Assembly (NCBI RefSeq): GCF_016100455.1
Contig: NZ_JACFSK010000001.1
Span: forward strand, 2,225,771 to 2,289,770
Reading direction: 5' to 3'
DNA length: 64,000 nt
Source of the DNA: Bartonella sp. M0283
GTDB lineage: Bacteria > Pseudomonadota > Alphaproteobacteria > Rhizobiales > Rhizobiaceae
Part shown: one piece after another, positions 56,269 through 64,000 of the stretch
Numbering within the stretch: position 1 is the stretch's first letter
Layout of the letters: each line of letters opens with the position of its first letter
Position numbers and translations under genes: made by a program
Notes under the pieces: model-generated
Seen by the model: only the letters and a program-made list of their open reading frames with translations
What the model was told of the DNA's origin: nothing
Databases searched by the model: none

Positions 56269-57375
56269 CTACTTCAAAAAATTTTTCAATGTGGCGACAA
56301 CGCCGCGATTTGCTTCTTCGGATCCAATGGAAAGGCGCAACGCGTTCGGAAATCCGTATCCGGTAACGCGGCGCAAAATATACCCGTTGGCTTTCAGATA
56401 ATCATCAGCCAGAGCGGCCGATTTATCCTTGTTTGCCGGAAAATGGATGAGCAGAAAATTGGTGACAGAAGGCGTAACCTTAAGCCCCAACGTTTCGATT
56501 TCATGTGTGAGCCAAGAACGCCATTTTGAATTATAGGCTATTGCATTCTTGAGATAGGCTCTGTCGCGAAAAGCAACACTTGCGGCAGCTTGTGCCGGTA
56601 CACTGACATTGAAAGCCCCACGAATACGGTTAACCGCATCAATGACATGAAGAGGCGCATACATCCACCCCACACGCAAACCGGCAAGCCCGTAAATTTT
56701 TGAAAATGTGCGTGTCATGACAACATTTTCGTTTGCCGAAACAAGTTCTACGCCGGTATCGTAATCATCTTTGGTGACAAATTCGGCATAGGCACCGTCA
56801 AGGACTAAAAGCACATTTTTAGGGAGCCCTGCATGAAGTTTTTTGACCTCGGTTGCTGTCAGATAAGTGCCCGTCGGATTACCAGGATTGGCGATAAAAA
56901 CGATTTTTGTTCTTTCCGTTACTGCGGCAAGAATGGCATCAATATCAATTCGCCAATCTTTTTCTTTCACAATAACAGGTTTTGCACCGGTCCCTCTGAT
57001 TTGTATTTCGTAAACACCGAAGCCGTGCTCGGTCATAATACCTTCATCACCGGCTGTAAGATAGGTATTGGCTAAAAGACCCAACAAATCATCCGATCCG
57101 TTTCCCGCCATCAGATTGCTTCTTGCAAGCCCTGTCACTTCCGAAATGGCTTCAAGAAGGGGTGTGGCCGAACCATCCGGATAGAGTTCAAGATGTGCTG
57201 CTGCCTGCCGATAGGCGTCAATCGCTGCAGGACAGGGCCCAAGCGGCGACTCGTTTGAAGAAAGTTTGAAAACTTTCTTTGTATTTTTTAGCTCGCTTGA
57301 TCCGGGAACGTAAGCTGCAATGTCCAGAATACCTTTTCTAGGCTGTGGACGGTCAACAATAACATCTTTTTTCAT
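56269..57375 (-). CDS. hisC: Histidinol-phosphate aminotransferase
   Basis: A 368-residue class I/II PLP aminotransferase. It shows [15 protein letters not shown] near residue 38, [15 protein letters not shown] near 163, and the PLP lysine in [18 protein letters not shown] near 225. The operon with tyrA suggests a second HisC copy or an aromatic aminotransferase role; either substrate is possible. Its promoter lies in the 133-bp gap shared with divergent metX. Confidence 0.92.
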   Translation of the reverse strand: MKKDVIVDRPQPRKGILDIAAYVPGSSELKNTKKVFKLSSNESPLGPCPAAIDAYRQAAAHLELYPDGSATPLLEAISEVTGLARSNLMAGNGSDDLLGLLANTYLTAGDEGIMTEHGFGVYEIQIRGTGAKPVIVKEKDWRIDIDAILAAVTERTKIVFIANPGNPTGTYLTATEVKKLHAGLPKNVLLVLDGAYAEFVTKDDYDTGVELVSANENVVMTRTFSKIYGLAGLRVGWMYAPLHVIDAVNRIRGAFNVSVPAQAAASVAFRDRAYLKNAIAYNSKWRSWLTHEIETLGLKVTPSVTNFLLIHFPANKDKSAALADDYLKANGYILRRVTGYGFPNALRLSIGSEEANRGVVATLKNFLK

Positions 57376-57508
57376 CGATATTTATCCGGTCTGGTAGTTT
57401 AATATTTAAGGAAATACCCTTGCTTTCATCTGAAGTCGAGAGAAAATCTTGACATTTGTCAGAGGAGACGACTAGCTATTATTTTTCTTTCTAGACGGTG
57501 CAACCGAT

Positions 57509-58693
57509 ATGATACAAACAAGATCGACCGGAAAATCTTCCGGCACGAAAAATTCCCAAGCCGATTTTCCTGATAGTAAAGTAGCGCTGTTCGGGCCCGA
57601 CGAGCCGCTAAAGCTTGATAGCGGCGTTGTTTTATCGCCTTTCCAGATTGCCTATCAGGACTATGGCACATTGAATGAAGACAAAAGCAATGCCATTTTA
57701 ATCTGCCATGCCCTGACCGGCGACCAACATGTTGCCAACACCCATCCGGTGACCGGAAAGCCCGGTTGGTGGGATATATTGGTAGGGCCCGGTAAAATTA
57801 TTGATACCGAACGCTATTATGTGATCTGTTCCAATGTTTTAGGGGGATGTCTCGGCTCTACCGGTCCGGCATCGAAAAATCCGAAAACGGGAAAACCTTA
57901 TGCACTCGATTTTCCTGTTATCACGATAGGAGATATGGTGCGCGCACAGGCAATGCTTGTTGAAAAACTGGGAATCAAAACGTTGTTTTGTGTGGTTGGT
58001 GGTTCCATGGGCGGAATGCAGGCATTGCAATGGGCGGCAGCTTATAAGGAAAAAGTTTTTTCATCCGTTATTCTTGCGACCGGTGCGCGCCATTCGGCAC
58101 AAAATATCGCTTTTGATGAAATTGGCAGACAAGCCGTTATGGCCGATCCCAACTGGTTGGGCGGGCGGTATCTCGAAGCAGGAAAACGACCGACAAAAGG
58201 TTTGGCTGTTGCCAGAATGACAGCCCATGTGACTTATCTTTCGGAAGCGGCACTCCATCGTAAATTCGGGCGGAATTTACAAAATAGAGACCAGATAACA
58301 TTCGGTTTTGATGCCGATTTCCAGATAGAAAGCTATTTGCGTCATCAGGGTATGACATTTGTCGAGCGCTTTGATGCCAACAGCTATCTTTATTTGACGC
58401 GTGCCATGGATTATTTTGATCTTCAAGCCGAATATGGGGGCCATTTGGCCGATGCCTTCAGGGGCTCGCGCGGGCGGTTCTTTGTCGCTTCATTTTCCAG
58501 CGATTGGCTGTTTACCACCGAGCAATGTCGCACCTTTGTCCACGCACTCAACGCTGCAGGGGCACGGGTTTCTTTTGTTGAAATCAAAACCGATAAAGGT
58601 CATGACGCTTTTCTGCTTGATGAACCGGTGATGTTTTCTGCCATTCACAGTTTCCTGACAGCGGCTGCAGAACAGAGGGGATTGACGGCATGA
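57509..58693 (+). CDS. metX: Homoserine O-acetyltransferase
   Basis: MetX activates homoserine for methionine synthesis. The 394-residue alpha/beta hydrolase has the oxyanion region [12 protein letters not shown] near residue 72, the nucleophile serine in [15 protein letters not shown] near 160, and the catalytic Asp/His near the C-terminus ([14 protein letters not shown]). A low-complexity N-terminus of ~30 residues precedes the core. It overlaps metW by four bases. Acetyl versus succinyl donor cannot be told for certain. Confidence 0.95.
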   Translation: MIQTRSTGKSSGTKNSQADFPDSKVALFGPDEPLKLDSGVVLSPFQIAYQDYGTLNEDKSNAILICHALTGDQHVANTHPVTGKPGWWDILVGPGKIIDTERYYVICSNVLGGCLGSTGPASKNPKTGKPYALDFPVITIGDMVRAQAMLVEKLGIKTLFCVVGGSMGGMQALQWAAAYKEKVFSSVILATGARHSAQNIAFDEIGRQAVMADPNWLGGRYLEAGKRPTKGLAVARMTAHVTYLSEAALHRKFGRNLQNRDQITFGFDADFQIESYLRHQGMTFVERFDANSYLYLTRAMDYFDLQAEYGGHLADAFRGSRGRFFVASFSSDWLFTTEQCRTFVHALNAAGARVSFVEIKTDKGHDAFLLDEPVMFSAIHSFLTAAAEQRGLTA

Positions 58694-59322
58694 GCGAGAA
58701 TGAAGAATTATTGTCGGCGTTAAAATCCCGTACCGATTTTGAAGTGATCGCCAATTTTATAAGGTCGGGTGCCCGTGTTCTTGATGTCGGTTGCGGCGAT
58801 GGTAGTCTGCTTTATCTGTTGCAAACGCGGCGCAATGTTGACGGACGCGGTGTCGAATTGTCGCAACAAGGTGTTGACCAATGTTTGCTTAAAGGACTCT
58901 CGGTCATTCAGGGAGATGCCGATAGTGATCTCGTCTATTATCCGGATTCGTGTTTCGATTATGTTATTCTCTCGCAAACCTTGCAGGCAACACACAATCC
59001 GAAAGCTGTGCTTGAACAACTTTTGCGCATTGGCGAGAGAGCTGTTGTCTCGATTCCCAATTTCGGTTATTGGCGCGCCCGCGCACATTTGCTTTTTCTT
59101 GGCCGTATGCCGGTTACCAAAGAGCTTCCCTATAGCTGGTATGATACGCCGAATATCCATTTTTGCACGATTGAGGATTTTGTCGATCTCGTTAAAGAAA
59201 TAGGAGCGGAAATAGAAGAAGCGGTGGTATTGAACCGGCAGGGAAAGCCCGTTAAACGCAAACTGCCTTGGGGGGCCTGGAATTTGTTCGGGCAACAGGC
59301 AGTATTTCTGTTACACAGATGA
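58690..59322 (+). CDS. metW: Methionine biosynthesis protein MetW
   Basis: A 210-residue SAM-methyltransferase-fold protein that partners MetX in many proteobacteria. The SAM motif [17 protein letters not shown] is near residue 29, with [22 protein letters not shown] near 92 and [22 protein letters not shown] near 122. It is translationally coupled to metX. Its last codons and stop are duplicated in tandem just downstream. Confidence 0.94.
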   Translation: MSENEELLSALKSRTDFEVIANFIRSGARVLDVGCGDGSLLYLLQTRRNVDGRGVELSQQGVDQCLLKGLSVIQGDADSDLVYYPDSCFDYVILSQTLQATHNPKAVLEQLLRIGERAVVSIPNFGYWRARAHLLFLGRMPVTKELPYSWYDTPNIHFCTIEDFVDLVKEIGAEIEEAVVLNRQGKPVKRKLPWGAWNLFGQQAVFLLHR

Positions 59323-59355
59323 TCAATCAGGCAGTGTTTTTGTTACACAGATGAT
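59296..59355 (+). repeat. Tandem duplication of the metW 3' end
   Basis: The 28 bases 59296-59323, which include the metW stop, recur at 59328-59355 with two mismatches. The second copy supplies the first start codons of the next gene. Confidence 0.85.
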
Positions 59356-60346
59356 GATGAAAGCCGAAAACGATCTTCCGACTTTGGTAAGGGATCATCT
59401 TGCTTGTTGGGATATTCCAGATAGCGCCCGCATCGACCTCCTTACCATATCGGAAAATGCAACTTTTCGGGTGACTTTCGGGAACGAGACGAGAATTATA
59501 CGGGTTTATCGGCCGTCCTATCATCAAAATGATGAAATTTTATCCGAACTCCTTTGGCTTCAGGCAATCGAGCAATCCGGTATTGTAACGGTTCCACATC
59601 TTTTTATTTCCCGTTTTGGCAAATTGTTTGTCGAAGCGGGCATTTTCAGGCTTGCCTGTTTTTCTTTTATAAGCGGTCATGAACCGCAGGCAGATGACAG
59701 ACTTGTGCGCCGGTTTTTTGAGCTTGGCAAAATTTCCGCCAAATTGCATCGCCAATCCATGAATTGGGTGAGGCCGGAAAGCTTCATTCGTAAACATTGG
59801 ACTTATGAAACAATGATCGGCCAAAATGCGATCTGGGGAGATTGGCGAAAGGCCGAAAATCTTCGACCTGCTGACCGTGAAATTCTTGAAAACTGCGATG
59901 AGATGCTCGAATTTTTTTCTTCAACTTTCCCGAAAGATAAAGCCCATTACGGTCTTATCCATGGTGATTTGCGGCTTGCAAATCTGTTGATTGATGGCGA
60001 AAAACTCGCGGTAATCGATTTTGATGATTGCGGCTTTTCATGGTTCGGATTGGATCTTGCCAACTCATTAAGCTTTATTGAAGATAGCCCTTTTGTGCCA
60101 AGCTATATCAATGCATGGCTTGAAGGTTATAGCGAGGTGATGCCGGTAAACCAGGAAATGGCAGATATGATTGTCCATCTTATCATGATGCGCCGGTTGC
60201 AATTGACAGCATGGCTTGAAACGCACAATCAAACGCCAACGGCCAAAAAGCTTCGCAAAACTTTTTTGAAAGGCACGGTTGAACTCGCGAAGGCCTATCT
60301 TGAAAAAGTTAGCCCTCTTGCTGGTCGATCAGGGCAACACCTTTAA
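59351..60346 (+). CDS. Aminoglycoside-phosphotransferase-like (APH family) kinase
   Basis: A 331-residue protein of the phosphotransferase (APH/choline kinase/homoserine kinase II) fold. The catalytic loop is LIHGDLRLANLLI near residue 205, and the metal motif AVIDFDDCGFSWFGLDLANS near 220. The ATP-binding N-lobe lies around 25-100. The gene follows metW by 28 bp with three consecutive ATG codons (59351-59357) and no clear ribosome-binding site. It may phosphorylate a small amino alcohol or homoserine-like compound. Its 3' end overlaps modC by 38 bp on the opposite strand. Confidence 0.85.
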   Translation: MMMKAENDLPTLVRDHLACWDIPDSARIDLLTISENATFRVTFGNETRIIRVYRPSYHQNDEILSELLWLQAIEQSGIVTVPHLFISRFGKLFVEAGIFRLACFSFISGHEPQADDRLVRRFFELGKISAKLHRQSMNWVRPESFIRKHWTYETMIGQNAIWGDWRKAENLRPADREILENCDEMLEFFSSTFPKDKAHYGLIHGDLRLANLLIDGEKLAVIDFDDCGFSWFGLDLANSLSFIEDSPFVPSYINAWLEGYSEVMPVNQEMADMIVHLIMMRRLQLTAWLETHNQTPTAKKLRKTFLKGTVELAKAYLEKVSPLAGRSGQHL

Positions 60347-61400
60347 TTTGGGCATAAACATTCATTCCTTCTTTAAGCCCCAATATTTGCCATGAATGAC
60401 GTGTGAGGCGTGCAAGAAAATGTGCTCCCTTTCCATTGCCACCCAATTCCAGTTTGACCAGAACTTCAAAATGCCCCTGTTCCCGCATTGTCAGAATGCG
60501 TGCCGGCATCACATTGAGTATCGAGCTTTTCAGCGGTTTTTCGACAGCAAGGCTCACATCATTGGCTGCAATACGAATGCGCATTTTTTTCCCCCTTGCC
60601 AAAGGTGCAGACGGGGCAACAAACGTGCCACCCGGTACATCCACTTCGACAAGGCCGGTATGTTCGTTGTAGGATTTGACATAACCGTCAAGATTGACGG
60701 CGGCTTCGCGAGTATTGGCAAGCGGCAGATCAGGATTTGCTTCGATTTCTCTCAAACTGCCAGAGGCAATAACTTTGCCACTATCCATCAACACCAATGT
60801 GTCGGCCAACCGTTCGACTTCGTAAATATCATGGGTGATATAGATGATCGGCATTGAAAGACGGTCACGCAAACCAATCAAAAAGGGAAGAATTTCATCT
60901 CTCGACCGTTTGTCGAGTGCCGATATCGGCTCATCCATAAGGAGAATCTTGGGATGTGACAGGAGAGCACGGCCAATCGCCACACGTTGACGTTCACCAC
61001 CGGAGAGATTGTGCGGCGCACGATCGATAAGGTGGGCAATATTCAAAAATTCCACCACTTCATCGAATGTCGGCGAGAGATTGTTTTCGCCTTTTGCCAT
61101 AGCAAAGGTTAGGTTCTTTCTGACAGACAAATGCGGAAACAAACTGGCTTCCTGAAAAACATAGCCGAGGAGACGCTTATAAACGGGAACGAAGCCGGTT
61201 TCATTTTGCCAGCATTCGCTGCCGATCTCGACTTTTCCCGAAAAACGGTTAAGTCCGGCAATACCGCGCAAGACGGAAGTTTTCCCGCATCCGGAAGGGC
61301 CGTAAAGCGCAATGACGCCGCGAAGCGGTGCGTGAAACGTGCAATCGAGCGTAAACTTGCCCAGCGTCCCTTTAAGATCAACAGAAATGGTTTCACTCAT
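60309..61400 (-). CDS. modC: Molybdate ABC transporter ATP-binding protein
   Basis: ModC powers molybdate import. Of 363 residues, 1-230 are the ATPase with Walker [15 protein letters not shown] near 35, signature [16 protein letters not shown] near 128 and Walker [13 protein letters not shown] near 150. Residues about 290-355 form a molybdate-binding TOBE domain. It overlaps modB by four bases. Its last 12 codons overlap the convergent phosphotransferase gene. Confidence 0.96.
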   Translation of the reverse strand: MSETISVDLKGTLGKFTLDCTFHAPLRGVIALYGPSGCGKTSVLRGIAGLNRFSGKVEIGSECWQNETGFVPVYKRLLGYVFQEASLFPHLSVRKNLTFAMAKGENNLSPTFDEVVEFLNIAHLIDRAPHNLSGGERQRVAIGRALLSHPKILLMDEPISALDKRSRDEILPFLIGLRDRLSMPIIYITHDIYEVERLADTLVLMDSGKVIASGSLREIEANPDLPLANTREAAVNLDGYVKSYNEHTGLVEVDVPGGTFVAPSAPLARGKKMRIRIAANDVSLAVEKPLKSSILNVMPARILTMREQGHFEVLVKLELGGNGKGAHFLARLTRHSWQILGLKEGMNVYAQIKGVALIDQQEG

Positions 61401-62083
61401 AATGTTCGCGCCTTAATGAATTTCTGCAAAAGTGAAACAGTAAGAATGATGCAAAATGAAAAGATAACCATAATGATTGATAAAACATTGGCTTCATGCA
61501 TCTGACCGGCTTCGACATAGCTCATAATGGTGGTCGAGATCACAGCCGTTTTTCCCGGCAGGTTTCCACCAATCATTTGAACAACGCCGAATTCGCCAAC
61601 AGTATGGGCAAAGCCCAAAACTGCGGCAGTCATAAAACCGGGGCTCGCAATCGGAAGGGCTACTTTCCAGAATGCTTTCCATGGCGAAGCACGCAACGTT
61701 GCCGCAACTTCCATCGGCCGCCTTCCCATAGCCTCGAATGAATTGCGGATGGGTTGAACAACAAAGGGCATGGAATAAATGACCGAGCCGATGACCAGCC
61801 CTTCAAAAGTGAAGGCAAATTTATCCATGCCGAACCATGGTGCAATAAAGCCACCTGGTCCATTAGGTCCCAGAAATACCAGAAGATAAAAGCCCAGAAC
61901 CGTTGGTGGTAAAACCAGAGGTATGGAGATAATGGATGCGACAATTTCTTTTCCATAAGTTTTGGATCGCGACAGCCACAAAGCAATCGGCGTTCCGATA
62001 GCCATTAGAAAAAATGTGGTTACCGTCGCCAATTCGGCCGTAAGCTTGATCGCGGTCCATGTCTCATTGGAAAGTAGCATCAT
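61397..62083 (-). CDS. modB: Molybdate ABC transporter permease
   Basis: A 228-residue permease with five or six helices. The ABC coupling motif is [22 protein letters not shown] near residue 145, and the family segment [19 protein letters not shown] is near 55. It begins five bases after modA. Confidence 0.95.
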   Translation of the reverse strand: MMLLSNETWTAIKLTAELATVTTFFLMAIGTPIALWLSRSKTYGKEIVASIISIPLVLPPTVLGFYLLVFLGPNGPGGFIAPWFGMDKFAFTFEGLVIGSVIYSMPFVVQPIRNSFEAMGRRPMEVAATLRASPWKAFWKVALPIASPGFMTAAVLGFAHTVGEFGVVQMIGGNLPGKTAVISTTIMSYVEAGQMHEANVLSIIMVIFSFCIILTVSLLQKFIKARTL

Positions 62084-62088
62084 GCTTT

Positions 62089-62838
62089 CTACTTTGTTTC
62101 CGGCAGGGCGTAGCCATATTTTTTGATAATGGTTGCTGCTTCCGGACCTTTGAGGAAGCTCACAAAAGCCTTTGCCGCTTCGTTATTTTCACCGGTTTTC
62201 AAAAGCACGGCATCCTGACGGATGGGGTTATAGTCGGTTTGTGGAACAACCCATTTCGAGCCGCCTTTTTCATTGATAATCTGCGAAAAAGCAACAAAGC
62301 CGATTTCGGCATTTCCGGTTTTGACAAACTGGTAGGCTTGCGAAATGTTTTGCCCTTCGACAAGCTTGTCCTTGATTTTGTCGTGAACTTTGAGCGCATC
62401 CATTGTCTCGACAGCCGCCTTGCCATAAGGAGCCGCATCGGGATTGCAGAAGGAAATGTGGGTAATTTTGCTATCCGTCAAAGTTTCAGGACCCTTTACA
62501 AGGTCACCTTTTGCACTCCACAACACCAATGTGCCGATTGCATAGGTAAACTCTGTTCCTTTAACACCATAGCCTTCTTCAACGGCCTTGGTCGGCCTTT
62601 CGGCATCGGCTGCAAGAAATACCTCGAAAGGAGCACCATTCTTTATTTGTGTATAGAAATTACCGGTGGCACCGAATGAAAGTGTTGCCATGTGTCCGGT
62701 TTTTTCTTTGAATTGTTCGGCAATTTCCTTGACGGGTTCGGTAAAATTGGCAGCCACTGCAACAACGGTTTCACCGGCTTGGGCAAAGGTTACACTTGCC
62801 AGCAACAGACCTATCGATAAAGCGAGTTCGGATTTCAT
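62089..62838 (-). CDS. modA: Molybdate-binding periplasmic protein
   Basis: A 249-residue binding protein with a signal peptide (cleavage after TFAQA, near residue 21). The mature part shows [24 protein letters not shown] near 27, [26 protein letters not shown] near 55, and the C-terminal [15 protein letters not shown]. It binds molybdate and tungstate in the periplasm for ModBC. It follows modE by nine bases. Confidence 0.95.
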   Translation of the reverse strand: MKSELALSIGLLLASVTFAQAGETVVAVAANFTEPVKEIAEQFKEKTGHMATLSFGATGNFYTQIKNGAPFEVFLAADAERPTKAVEEGYGVKGTEFTYAIGTLVLWSAKGDLVKGPETLTDSKITHISFCNPDAAPYGKAAVETMDALKVHDKIKDKLVEGQNISQAYQFVKTGNAEIGFVAFSQIINEKGGSKWVVPQTDYNPIRQDAVLLKTGENNEAAKAFVSFLKGPEAATIIKKYGYALPETK

Positions 62839-62847
62839 TGCCTTCTC

Positions 62848-63639
62848 CTAACATGTTGCAATAATGATGTTTTCAGCCTTGATAAGTGCAAGAACAGGTT
62901 GATTGGCCATAAGTCCTTTAAGTGCGGGGTCGTCCGGTCTCATAGTTGAGATGAGTGTTTTGTCTTCACCAATTTCAACGTTAAGCTCGACGCTTTTTTT
63001 GCCGACAGTGATTGATTGTAAAATTCCCGGAATACGATTTTGTTCAGAAAAATCTTCCTTGTCTTCAAAAGGTACGACCCTCACAAAGGGCGCTTTGACA
63101 AGAGCTGCAACCTGACGCCCCTTTACAAGTCCAAGCCGCTCGACACTTTTTTCGGTAATCTCGGCTTTGATGTGGATTTTATCGGAAATACCGATGGTCA
63201 CAAATGCGGCTGGTACTGCACTTTCGATGGATAAAATGTGACCTGATAAAACATTGCGTGCCGAGGTTCTCATCATGAAACCTTGTAAAAGCCCCGTCGG
63301 ACTCAAACCTATTTCCGACAAATTAACGGAAGCTTGCTTCATCATTGTGGCAAGTCCGGTTTCAAGATGGTGGAAAGTTTCGATGAGCTTTAGCGCTTCC
63401 GGCGTCAGGGTGGCGCCACCACCATTTTTCCCGCCAATATTCTTTTTCAAGAGCGGTTTTGCAACGAGGTTTTGCATGGCGCTAATGCCATCCCATGCCG
63501 CCTTGTAGCTAAGTCCGACAGAACGGGCGGCGGCAGAAATCGAACCTTCACGGCCGACAGCCTCAAGAAGCTTGATGCGCTCACGCCCGACCGAACCGAT
63601 ATGATCTTCTGTGAAAGATAAGGTTGCTTTGACCGACAT
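62848..63639 (-). CDS. modE: Molybdate-responsive regulator ModE
   Basis: ModE represses molybdate-uptake genes when bound to molybdate. The 263-residue protein has a winged helix (residues 20-115) containing GREGSISAAARSVGLSYKAA and the wing GGKNGGGATLTPEALKLIE. Tandem TOBE/MOP domains (about 125-260) follow, with TSARNVLSGHI and the second repeat ILQSITVGKKSVELNVEIG. It heads the modEABC operon, and an operator-like dyad lies 15 bp upstream of its start. Confidence 0.94.
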   Translation of the reverse strand: MSVKATLSFTEDHIGSVGRERIKLLEAVGREGSISAAARSVGLSYKAAWDGISAMQNLVAKPLLKKNIGGKNGGGATLTPEALKLIETFHHLETGLATMMKQASVNLSEIGLSPTGLLQGFMMRTSARNVLSGHILSIESAVPAAFVTIGISDKIHIKAEITEKSVERLGLVKGRQVAALVKAPFVRVVPFEDKEDFSEQNRIPGILQSITVGKKSVELNVEIGEDKTLISTMRPDDPALKGLMANQPVLALIKAENIIIATC

Positions 63640-63653
63640 AGATATACCATTCT

Positions 63654-63676
63654 GCTATATAGTTTACCTATATAAC
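63654..63676. promoter_or_regulatory. ModE operator-like inverted repeat
   Basis: GCTATATAG (63654-63662), five bases, then CTATATAAC (63668-63676) form a dyad with one mismatch. They resemble the known ModE site with TATATA-type half sites ending in AACG. The position overlaps the expected modE promoter, implying autorepression of modEABC. Confidence 0.75.
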
Positions 63677-63751
63677 GATTATGACGAAAGCAAGGTTTCC
63701 ACACCACTTTTTCTAAAGCCGGTTTTTCCGGAGCTTTGCCTAGATATTATT

Positions 63752-64000
63752 TTAATAGCCGCGTATCCGGTTGACTGTGGGCGGCAATTTTCCGGTTTTT
63801 CGCCAATGAGCTACATTATTTCCCACAATTTTTGCAGCACTTTCTTTATTTGTTGGAGCCGAAATATGGGGAAGCACGGTTATATTTTCATTCTGCCATA
63901 AGGGCGAATCGGGCGGCAAAGGTTCCTGGTCGAAAACATCAAGAACCGCATGATCGAGCTGACGTTTATCAAGAGCGTCAACAAGAGCATCTGTATCAAT
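63752..64000 (-). CDS. ghrA: Glyoxylate/hydroxypyruvate reductase A, C-terminal part (cut by window edge)
   Basis: An open frame of 82 residues enters from the right edge and ends at TAA (63752-63754). It reads ALDKRQLDHAVLDVFDQEPL, then PDSPLWQNENITVLPHISAPT and ends VNRIRGY. This is the C-terminal part of a D-2-hydroxyacid dehydrogenase: the catalytic glutamate in QEPL and the histidine in PHISAPT are present. The ending resembles GhrA, which reduces glyoxylate and hydroxypyruvate. The N-terminal three quarters lies outside the window. Confidence 0.85.
   Translation of the reverse strand: MDTDALVDALDKRQLDHAVLDVFDQEPLPPDSPLWQNENITVLPHISAPTNKESAAKIVGNNVAHWRKTGKLPPTVNRIRGY

Noticed and set aside
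57376..57508. A possible SAM-II riboswitch upstream of metX, as found in many alphaproteobacteria.
   Set aside because: The conserved SAM-II core sequences are not visible in this 133-bp gap, so no riboswitch is claimed.
63611..63901. A plus-strand open frame of 96 codons near the right end.
   Set aside because: It is antisense to the ghrA-like reading frame and crosses the modE promoter; the minus-strand frame has clear family motifs.

Overview
The window is a chromosomal segment of an alphaproteobacterium of the order Rhizobiales (Hyphomicrobiales). Its moderate-to-low GC content, an Omp19-type lipoprotein, a BA14K-type protein and rhizobial gene order point to the Bartonellaceae, perhaps a gut-associated Bartonella relative. 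The family placement is an inference; the order is well supported. About 53 protein genes are described, one of them cut by the right edge. I see no rRNA, tRNA, insertion sequence, prophage or CRISPR.

Layout. 0-4.6 kb holds a fumarylacetoacetate-hydrolase-family enzyme, a LysE exporter, argG and small membrane proteins. 4.6-12.1 kb holds polA on the minus strand. A divergent intergenic region carries a candidate AbcR-like small RNA. A four-gene operon follows: a solute-binding protein, a fused permease-ATPase, a GntR regulator and a DUF1989/urea-carboxylase-associated protein. 12.1-25.7 kb is the replication-origin neighbourhood. On the left, dnaQ-coaE-aroE-maf-PPSR read leftward. On the right, hemE-hemJ-rho-mnmE-mnmG-rsmG-parA-parB read rightward. 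The 405-bp gap between the two arms has the marks of oriC: DnaA boxes, a perfect CtrA box and four GANTC sites in 27 bp. Five to six parS-like sites lie 1-7 kb to the right, next to parAB.

26-31.5 kb is a leftward set, dapF-mtaB-ftsY-yciB-gloB plus an exported protein. 32-44.2 kb carries omp19 (with a CtrA box upstream) and zapE, then the TCA block mdh-sucCD-sucAB-lpd with a MAPEG gene and a second LysE exporter between sucB and lpd. 44.5-48.7 kb holds a TraB/GumN protein, the carboxynorspermidine pair and a BA14K-type protein. 48.9-55.1 kb is a complete Mrp cation/proton antiporter operon with fused A and B subunits. 55.3-60.3 kb holds tyrA-hisC and the divergent metX-metW-phosphotransferase genes. 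60.3-63.7 kb is modE-modA-modB-modC behind a ModE-type operator. The 3' part of a ghrA-like gene ends the window.

Most of the content is core metabolism and chromosome maintenance. The most notable signals are non-coding: the sRNA whose loops match the ribosome-binding site of the neighbouring transporter gene, the packed cell-cycle signals at oriC, and several short tandem duplications at or just after gene 3' ends (rho, parB, metW, and 3' of coaE).
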